From: Diploptera punctata
Lineage: Eukaryota; Arthropoda; Insecta; Blattodea; Blaberidae
Reading direction: 5' to 3'
DNA length: 64,000 nt
NCBI GenBank assembly: GCA_030220185.1
Contig: JASPKZ010000426.1
Span: 248,001-312,000 of the forward strand
The notes beneath the pieces are model-generated. The model did no database searches and had not been told where the DNA came from. It saw only the letters and a list, made by a program, of their open reading frames with translations. Shown here one piece after another: positions 56,651-64,000 of this stretch (position 1 is its first letter; the number at the start of each line of letters is the position of its first letter). The translations under genes and the position numbers were made by a program.

Positions 56651-57900
56651 AAAGAAAGAAATTAAAAAGAACAAGAACATAAATGAACTAAATATTTTGC
56701 AGCGTATATAAACATTAAGTTAAACAATGTTAACATGCAAATTAAATAAATCGGTCCTTCAATAGAGCTACAATATACTAAACAGATAAATAGGGGATTA
56801 CCAACTTTAATTTACCTTATATATATTCAAAGTCCTATAGAACAACAGTGCGCATGCACTACAGTTTATAGACCCAGCGATAACTCACCATCGAACCACA
56901 TATCGATTATTATCGTTGTTTCGATTATCGTTTTTTTGTTTTATGTATTTAGACACTTTTAAAATGTAACAAACCTAAAAGCGAACTAACTAACTCACAC
57001 TTAACCTAATTCAATTACTCTAACCTAGGGTGTATCCCATGAAACGCCCTTTTTTTCACTCCTTAATAAACGCAACTATCGATAACCCACTGGTTCCTAC
57101 TAAATAATATACTCACTGGAGAAAACAATAAGTTACCATCACAATAAGTTTATTTGAATACATACTTAAAAATTCTAAAATAAAGTTATAAAAATTGTTT
57201 GAAAAAATTCAAAATATTTCAAAATGTTAGTAAATACATAATAAGACATACCATTCACAACAAGAAACTAAAAAATCAAGGGTAAATTATTCTAAAGAAG
57301 AACCGATAAATATAACATATAGGGCTAGTAATAATTACACTCATACAACATCACTCACGCAGCAAACAGAAACGAAGTCCAATGCTTCTTCTAATCAGCT
57401 GCCAATTTCAATTAAATAAAGTTAAGTCCCAGTCGCGGGCTACCCGGACTTTCTTCCAACTGAACCAAAACGACGACCTTAGACGACTGACTCAAAGTCA
57501 CTGTTCCTTCACTGTTGGGCTTGATAGTTCCGAAAAGAGGGTAATTTCACCGTGCACAAGACACAGCGCATTAGGAAGCGAAGGTAGGGGAAGATATAAA
57601 GGAAGGGTTAGCATCGTTCACAAAATTGAAGTTACGATTCACTATTTTAAGTCACAGCTGCAGTCAAAATATGCACTATCGGTGCAAAATAAATTATCTG
57701 ATGTCACCTATATCACTGGTCAACATGATTTTTGTGTCATGGGTACCAATAGTTGTACTTAATGCAGTTTTTTTATCGTGTTTTCAATTTTTTTTAGTAT
57801 TCGGAATTTCTCCATCACCCACATTTTTTTATTTAAATTTCAATTAATGGATTTAAATAATTATTTTTTTATAAACGCTTTCTCGTTCAATTGTCGATTG
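56651..57900. other. Stretch without a recognised gene
   Basis: The 126-codon plus frame at 57382-57762 shows no motif, signal peptide or splice support. 57410-57600 is GC-richer than its surroundings and could be an unrecognised exon or repeat. Confidence 0.35.
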
Positions 57901-57938
57901 TAAAATAAAACGAGCTATCTCAGGAGATTTCAGCTATG

Positions 57939-58053
57939 GAAAAGAGATATCAAGGCAAATGGAATCCTAATATGCTGGCCAATTATTATTGGACCATCAA
58001 GAGGAATGCTCCACAGGCGAAATATAACAGAAACATCGTCATTCCTTACTTTC
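57939..58053 (+). pseudogene. Short protein-like fragment, origin uncertain
   Basis: ATGGAAAAGAGATATCAAGG opens a frame reading KRYQGKWNPNMLANYYWTIK then RNAPQAKYNRN. It recalls the C-terminus of an uncharacterised protein repeated in insect genomes, probably of transposon origin. It is followed by CTAG|GTGAGTCC, which looks like a splice donor. Too short to assign. Confidence 0.35.
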
Positions 58054-58943
58054 TAGGTGAGTCCGAATGTTCGAATATTGTGTTGTTACGAATGTAGAAA
58101 ATATTAAAGGGTTTTGAAATTATAAATTTCTGTCTATCGGAAACCTTGCGTGATGGTGAAACATAGATATCATATTTGAATTCAGGAGAAAAAAATACTA
58201 TCAGAATCACATATTTTTCTTTCTGAGACAAAAACAATTTTTTTTTGTTGCTCAGTGTATTGAACACGCCTTACACTTCGAATATGAGCCTGTATATTAT
58301 ATGTAACAAAATCAATTGAATGTGCACTAAGTACTCCGAGATCACCAAAAGTGATTTTAGAATTTACATCAATTTTATTTATATTCGAAAATTAAACCAT
58401 GTGATTATTATCGTAGATTTAAGGCACTTAAAAGGAACTCAAAACTTGAATTAAGCAAAATTTGTGGGCCCTGACTTGAAGTCTGGATTTGCTGTTAAAA
58501 AGCATTGTTAATTAAAACTGCCTAACAGACACACATTCTTATATATTGTATTAATATCCAGACATTGATATCTTATGTACTATGTATATAATATTACACC
58601 GCGTTAGAATATTTCAAGTCCTGAATTTACGTTTTTAGAGTATAGGTTAAGTATTGAATTAATACAAGCGAATTTAAACGAAAGCTATAGATTACCCAAA
58701 ACTCAAAAAACTAAGAAAAAATTAATTTATGTTATTGAGATTAATAATAATAATAATAATATATAATAATAACGTACAGTTAGAACAGAGTTACCATATT
58801 TCTGTTTAATGTTTTACACGCCAACGGTTTTTGTTGGCAAGAGTGAAGGAAGTGAACTTGGAGAAATTTTAAATATATTGCCTTGTGCGATGAAATTCTA
58901 GAACTAGTAAATTAATTTAATAATTTGGGTTATAATTTATCAT
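58054..58943. other. AT-rich stretch without a recognised gene
   Basis: Only a short (AAT)n at 58743-58770 and no motifs. Confidence 0.45.
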
Positions 58944-59040
58944 ATATAATGTCACGATTGAATTTATCTAGAGGATTTGGAAATCAAGAATGACATTTTT
59001 AGAACTATTTAACGAATGAAATTAATCTGTTTAATCAAAT
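58944..59040 (-). repeat. Repeat Y, third (partial) copy
   Basis: The minus strand matches the end of repeat Y: TTCGTTAAATAGTTCTAAAAATG, TCATTCTTGATTTCC, CTCTAGATAAATTCA. The hairpin is reduced because the CACTTCGTG loop and one arm part are missing. Confidence 0.7.
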
Positions 59041-59091
59041 GCCATTAGATAAATATATTTACCGGTATTTTAATATATTTATATATTTGGA

Positions 59092-59456
59092 CTGGTAGAA
59101 GGTGATAAGCCAGACGAAAGAAGTACCTTGGTCGAAAGAGTGACGATCTTTCACCGTAAAATTACAACCGTCAAGAAATGCGGACTTGGGTTCTACTGGG
59201 GTAAAATTTTCCGGACGTCAAAGAGTCCCCCATTAGGTTCTGCGGGCGGGAAAGCTTCTTGTAAGAAAGCCAGAGGGTAAACGCCCAGTTGGTAGACCAA
59301 GAATGAGGTGGGAGAATAACATTAACTATGATTTGAGGGACGTAGATACTACAGGGAAGTATTGGAAAGCATTAGCTCAGGATAGGGATATATGGAGAGC
59401 TTGTGTCCGCGCGGCCATGAACCTACGGGTTCGATAGAGCCAGTGAGTAAGTAAGT
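59092..59456 (+). mobile_element. Internally deleted LINE-B (5' end joined to 3' end)
   Basis: 59092-59250 matches the 5' region of LINE-B (reverse of about 41205-41035: GGTGATAAGCCAGACGAAA, CTTGGTCGAAAGAGTGACGA, CGTCAAGAAATGC). At 59250/59251 it switches directly to the 3' region (AGCTTCTTGTAAGAAAGCC...DLRDVDTTGKYWKALAQDRD...). All of the endonuclease and RT, about 2.8 kb, is missing. The 3' end and microsatellite tail are those of the family. Confidence 0.9.
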
Positions 59457-59458
59457 AA

Positions 59459-59520
<62 letters not shown>

Positions 59521-59650
59521 CGTAATAAAGTAACAATAATAAGAATATAACAATGATAAGAAAGTAACAATAATAAGTAAGTAACAATAATAAAAAGTAA
59601 CTAATGTAAAAGTAGCATTAAGGAAAAGTAACAATAATAAAAAAGTGTAA
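59440..59650 (+). repeat. LINE-B tail (TAAG)n(TAA)n grading into a GTAACAATAATAA repeat
   Basis: (GTAA)n then (TAA)n to 59520, then irregular AAAGTAACAATAATAA units to 59650. The same units reappear at 60556-60920. Confidence 0.88.
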
Positions 59651-60555
59651 AGCCGGATTTTTACCCATTCTTAATAATAATAGGGGCTAATTAATTAATT
59701 TAGTATATATATATTTAATATTTAAAATTTTGTATTCAATGGAAATCATTTAAAATATTATAAGTATGGATATTAAGAAATTCATATTTATATAGCACAT
59801 AAAAAATGGTAACAGAATAATTTACTGTTGAGAATATTTTGTGGTTCTAAAAATATAGACAATCCGTTAAGAATTTGAAAGGAGTTATAAATATTAACTG
59901 ACATTTACTTTATAGATATTGGATAAATTGGATGTGAGTCAACCAATAGTAATTATAGACCATGTTTATGACCAATCAGTTTTAAATGCCATAATTTGAA
60001 ATGAAGGATTGTGTAAATGATATATTTCACAATCTAGAGAGTCTAAAAGAAGATGTCATGGCGATAAGACCTGTATAAAAACGGTCGTCCATAATTTTAG
60101 TGACATAAAATATAATTTTACTTATATAAGAATAAAAAGTGCATCGTTTGACTCAACATGCATTTTAATATATGTGCAGCTAATTTCAGATCCAAATATA
60201 AGGAATTTTGTGTGATGTGATTTATGAGAGTCTAGTCATAATGGCGGTACTAATTACCATTAGGTAATGAACATAGTATTAACTGACGAATAAGGAAGTC
60301 AATATAAAAATTTCATGATCGTCTAAACAACTAACATTGGTGAATAAAAATACAAGATTTTTATTCAAAGTTAATTTGTGTATTTATTTCGAGCGTAAAC
60401 CAAGTTTGAATCATCCCTCAGTTTCCCCGAAGGAAATCTCACAGCCGTGGTAAAGTCAAGTTGAACCCAGATCTCTCACAACGAGATCCTACAAAGAGGA
60501 CCATCATACTTCTAGTTTATATGATCGCCTTAACGTGGGTCATTTTTATATCCTT
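59651..60555. other. Unrelated sequence between two halves of a GTAACAATAATAA array
   Basis: About 900 bp, AT-rich. No motif, apart from a tRNA-like scrap (GTTGAACCCAGATCTCTC at about 60460). Its position between like arrays suggests an insertion, but no clear target duplication was found. Confidence 0.5.
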
Positions 60556-60925
60556 CTTTAAGTAACAATTATGTAAAAGTAACAATAATAAAAAATAATG
60601 AAAAAGTAACAATAATAAAAAAGTAACAACAATGAAAATGCAACAACAATGATAAATTAACAATAATGAAAAAAGTAATAATAAAAAAGTAACAATAGTG
60701 AAAAAATTAAATAATAAATATAATCAATATTAAACAAATAACAATAATAAAATGTAACAAGAATAGAAAAAATCTACAATAAAAATGTAACAAAAAGAAG
60801 TAACATAATACAAAAGTAACAATACTAAAAAGTAACAATAAAGAACTAGTAACACTAATAAAAAAGTAACAATAATAAATAGGCTTATAATAACAATAAT
60901 AAAAATAATAGTAAAAGTATTAAAT
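60556..60925 (+). repeat. Irregular AAAAGTAACAATAATAA tandem repeat
   Basis: About 20 imperfect units of 15-18 bp. Confidence 0.88.
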
Positions 60926-60991
60926 TAATATTAAAATATTTTTGGAAGCGTGTGTTCAACATGTAGAAATTTACTAAGAAAATTATAAATT

Positions 60992-61321
60992 ATCTATCCA
61001 TCCATCCATCCATCCATCCATAGTAATTCTGCCCGAGGGCAGGTCCTTCGCTGCAATCATAGCATTTTAATGCTATGCTTACAGCTTCACTTGGGAATTG
61101 TAGGTGTGGTAGCTTCCCGTTGTTTTCCACACAGGTGAAGGATGATCATGGCCATATGATTTCGGGGACCGTTTGGGCCTTAAAGTATTCGTGACATATG
61201 TCTTACAGGTGAGGAAAATCCCCGATAAATCCTCACCCAGAAAAACTGCCCCGACCGGGGATCGAACCCGGGCTCGCTGCGTAACAAGACAGCACGGTAT
61301 CTCGAGACCGCAGCGGTGGAC
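60992..61321 (-). mobile_element. SINE-A copy 4
   Basis: Complete, reverse orientation. (ATCC)n tail at the left, inverted repeat CATAGCATtttaATGCTATG, body, and tRNA-like head to 61321 with B box GGTTCGATCCC. Target duplication TTATAAATT at 60983-60991 and 61322-61330. Confidence 0.95.
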
Positions 61322-61330
61322 TTATAAATT

Positions 61331-61490
61331 TTAAGGTTCACAATTCTTCTAAACAATAAATATCAGACAATAGTTGGTCAGTACAGTACAAGTTATTATT
61401 TATTTCTATAAAATCATTAAAACGAATAATTGTACATTAATTGAATCTATGCCGATTAAAAAAAATACATAACAGCGTATTATAGCCTCA
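61331..61490. other. Short AT-rich linker
   Basis: Nothing recognised. Confidence 0.5.
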
Positions 61491-61651
61491 CTATGATGGT
61501 TGTTCAGCGGCTCGCTTTGTTTCCCCGCAGCTATTTTTTATAATTAAATACAAAGATGCCGACTACCGCCACTGAAATAATTCCGTATGTTAAGCATTGT
61601 CAAGAATTGTCGCGCGACACGCGCTTTTATATAAACGGACAACCATCATAG
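61491..61651. mobile_element. Candidate MITE, 161 bp
   Basis: Ends CTATGATGGTTGTTC and, reversed, CTATGATGGTTGTCC: 14 of 15 bp. GC-richer than its flanks. No clear target duplication, so the class is open. Confidence 0.55.
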
Positions 61652-62320
61652 GGAGGCAATAATACAAATTTCAAGTGATAGTACACAAAATTATACATAA
61701 TATGACTATCTTTTCAAGTTCAGGGAGCAGTTACCGGTACGCTCTGAGAAATTTATTTCAAAAGAAAGTATTTCTTATACCATAAAATGACAAATCTATT
61801 AATATTTAATTAAGGTATATCTAACTGACCCCTGAAATTGAGTTTAAATTATTAATAACTTGGATATTTTGATTCACCTCAAACCGGTTTCCTCGCATAT
61901 GCGCGTCATCCTTGATCATTATGCAGATCGCTTTTAAGTTGGAATGCATCGAGCAAAAGTGACGAAGCCGGTTTGCATAAATATCAATAAATATGAAGTG
62001 AGTCAAAATAACCAGCCCATTAATAAAACACTGTTCTGCATGAATTTTGTTTTTTTAAATAAATAAGCATTTCTGAATCACAATTTCACACAGATTTCAA
62101 AAACGAAATCTGTTTTCGTGTATCACATCAGAATTTTTTACAATTCAAAATTTTATGTTTTGAATATTTTTCGTAATGTACAGCCTTTGAAAAAAAAAAT
62201 GATGGCGCAACTCTTGATGATAGAAAGTTAAGAGTTTTGAAGAGCGATTCACACCAGTACGTTGTTACATATGCTGACTCGTTTGAGTATAAAGCAGACG
62301 GCGTAAGCCTCTCTTGATAT
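61652..62320. other. AT-rich stretch without a recognised gene
   Basis: No motif in the short frames. An imperfect inverted repeat around 61840-62020 (GATTTTGACTCA/TGAGTCAAAATA-like ends) may mark another small element. Confidence 0.35.
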
Positions 62321-62324
62321 AATG

Positions 62325-62412
62325 TTATTAACTCCGTTTCAGTGGAGCAACTCGGTAAGTTGCTGTTTTCCGACGACGCGGGCTCATGTTCGATCCTGTT
62401 TCATTTTTTAAA
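62325..62412 (+). pseudogene. tRNA-like unit F, copy 1, with T-run
   Basis: Shares GCTGTTTTCC, B-box-like TGTTCGATCCT (62387-62397) and a T6 run (62404-62409) with copy 2 at 62700-62785. No SINE tail follows. Confidence 0.5.
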
Positions 62413-62699
62413 AATAATGTTGTTAATTTTTAAAATGCCTATATGTTACCTTATATAAAAACTTTATAACTTTGTATATATAGAGATATAAATTAATGAA
62501 AGGAAAGGGCTCATAGAACATGAATAACGATTGTAACGTCTAATTACTTTCGTAACAAAATACAAGGCATAACAAAATTATTATTTCCACTACTAATACA
62601 AAAATCGACTGATTAATTTAAGGTAAGTCAAGTTAGTATCTAATTTCATTATACAAGTAAGTCCTGGAGCATTGCATCGCTTCATACAGACAATCTCAA
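62413..62699. other. AT-rich stretch without a recognised gene
   Basis: Nothing recognised. Confidence 0.45.
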
Positions 62700-62785
62700 A
62701 GAGGGATTGTTGTGGTCTAGTGGAGGGAGCTACTGTTTTCCATGCATGAGGTCGCCTGTTCGATCCCGTTGTCATGTTTTTTTCT
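62700..62785 (+). pseudogene. tRNA-like unit F, copy 2, with T-run
   Basis: A box TGGTCTAGTGG (62713-62723, consensus), B box TGTTCGATCCC (62757-62767), T7 (62777-62783). The arms do not form a full cloverleaf. It directly adjoins the tail of LINE-B. Confidence 0.6.
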
Positions 62786-62790
62786 CTCGT

Positions 62791-64000
62791 CCTTACTTAC
62801 TCACAGGCACTATCGAACCCGGAGGTTCATGGCCGCGCGGATATAAGCTCTCCATACATCCCTATCCTGTGCCAATGCTTTTCAATCATTCCCTGTATAA
62901 TCTAATTCCCTCAAATCATAGTTAATGTTATCCTCCCACCTCATTCTTGGTCTACCAACTGGGCGTTTTCCCTCTGGCTTTCCTACAAGAAGCTTCCATG
63001 CAAGTCTTTCATTCCCCATAAGTGCAACATGTCCTGCCCATCGCAGTCTATGAGACTGTTCTTATTATATCTGGCTTCTTATCAAGACCATGTAGTTCAT
63101 TGTTATGTAGTCTTCTCCATTCACCTGTTTGTTCATTTCTCTTTGTTCCAGAAATTTTCCTAAGTACTTTATTCTCGAATACTTGTAACCTCCTTTCCTC
63201 CCTTATAAGTGTCCATGTTTCGCACCCATATAATATAACTGGTAGAATAATAGTTTTTGTATATTTTTAGTTTAAAGTTTTTTGAAAGGAGTTGGGACAT
63301 CAAAAGTCTCTGCAATGCATAATAGCACGCATTTCCAGAATTGAGCCTATATTTAATTTCTTTGTGCATCTCATTCCTATTTGTGATTATTGTTCCTAGG
63401 TATTTGAATTCAGCCACTTCCTCAAAATTTCCCTCATTTGTCATTAGCTGTTCATTTCCATTATATAATGTATTTCTAAGTGTGACCATATATTTAGTTC
63501 TATTAATATTTACTTCCAGTTGTAATTTCTTAGTGTTACTTAGTAGTGTGTGCGTGTTAGCCTTTTAGTATCTCCTCGCTATCGGCCTATAGTACAACAT
63601 CATCAGCATAAACTAACAGCTTATTAATACCATTGAGTTGTAAGCCTTCCTCATTCTCTAAATATTTAATGGCATGCTCTAGTACAAAATTAAATAGTAG
63701 AGGAGATAGTGCATCTCCTTGCTCCAACCCATTTTGGATTTCAAAAGTGTCCGAAAACTCTTTGCCTACACGCACCCTACTCTTTTTGCCAATTAGACAC
63801 ATTCGTATAAGTCTAACTAACTTTTTAGGAATTCCGAACTCCAGCAGGATACTATATAACTTCTCCCTCTTAATTGAATCATATGCTTTTTTGAAGTCAA
63901 CGTATAGTTGATGTACAGTACCATTATATACCCGTTTCTTTTCTAAAATTTGTCTAATGCTAAAAATCTGATCTGTTGTAGACTTGTTTCTTCTAAATCC
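62791..64000 (-). mobile_element. LINE-B, minus strand, running off the window
   Basis: The 3' end is at 62791 (CTTACTTACTCACAGGCAC, reversed family end). Reading leftwards from 64000: RT with VGKEFSDTFEIQNGLEQGDALSPLLFN (63770-63690), LLVYADDVVL with intact YADD at about 63611-63600, then 63489-63169 with LRNTLYNGNEQLMTNEGN and FKYLGTIITNRNE, then the C-terminal end in broken frames. Fairly well preserved, but frameshifted after YADD and near 63240. Confidence 0.92.

Noticed and set aside
57382..57762. 126-codon plus-strand ORF as a gene
   Set aside because: No motif, no splice or start context, and no repeat in the window supports it.

Overview
The window looks like a stretch of a large, transposon-filled insect nuclear genome. 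It is AT-rich, has spliced coding sequence with GT-AG introns, several tRNA-derived SINE families, EN-RT LINEs with microsatellite tails, an LTR/Gypsy-type relic, hAT elements and Tc1/mariner-superfamily elements with insect-type transposases. A cockroach or termite (Blattodea) is my best guess from the look of the repeats, but the sequence does not prove it. I see no bacterial operon, CRISPR array or complete viral genome. The only host protein-coding sequence I can defend is two consecutive exons, on the minus strand at 47570-47630 and 46477-46711, of a metabotropic GABA-B receptor. They join in phase across a GT-AG intron. The rest reads as intergenic or intronic repeat sequence, and nearly every other open frame is a decayed transposon gene or an open stretch of microsatellite. 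Layout: 0-9 kb has an AT-rich start, LINE fragments, a fold-back repeat, a tRNA-Tyr pseudogene, two SINE-A copies in (AT)n, and a nearly complete but decayed LINE-A whose 3' tail is shared by SINE-A. 9.3-19.4 kb is a decayed Gypsy-like element (gag, protease, RT/RNase H, integrase, uncertain 3' part) split by a hAT element and a SINE-A, with a four-level nest of insertions. 17.9-18.4 kb and 46 kb carry tRNA-like units bounded by inverted repeats. 19.6-25.4 kb is a cluster of Tc1/mariner-superfamily relics. 26.5-31 kb has a second hAT inside a SINE-C, an unclassified TA-flanked element X, and a TTAA-flanked element with a zinc-ribbon ORF. 31-45 kb is LINEs of several families (B, C, E and an RNase H-bearing type), big trinucleotide arrays, and two copies of a ~700 bp repeat Y with a 95-nt terminal hairpin. 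46.4-47.7 kb holds the GABA-B receptor exons. 47.9-55.5 kb is a ~75 bp tandem array broken by three insertions. 55.5-64 kb has tandem SINE-E copies, an internally deleted LINE-B, more SINE-A, a small MITE candidate and a LINE-B running off the end. How the parts interact: the genes do not form a pathway. Their relation is parasitic and historical. LINE-A has the tail that SINE-A would need to be mobilised in trans. Successive insertions with intact target-site duplications give a relative chronology. LINE-B tails repeatedly abut or become trinucleotide microsatellites. All family names (A-F, X, Y, R) are local labels of mine, and no database search was possible.
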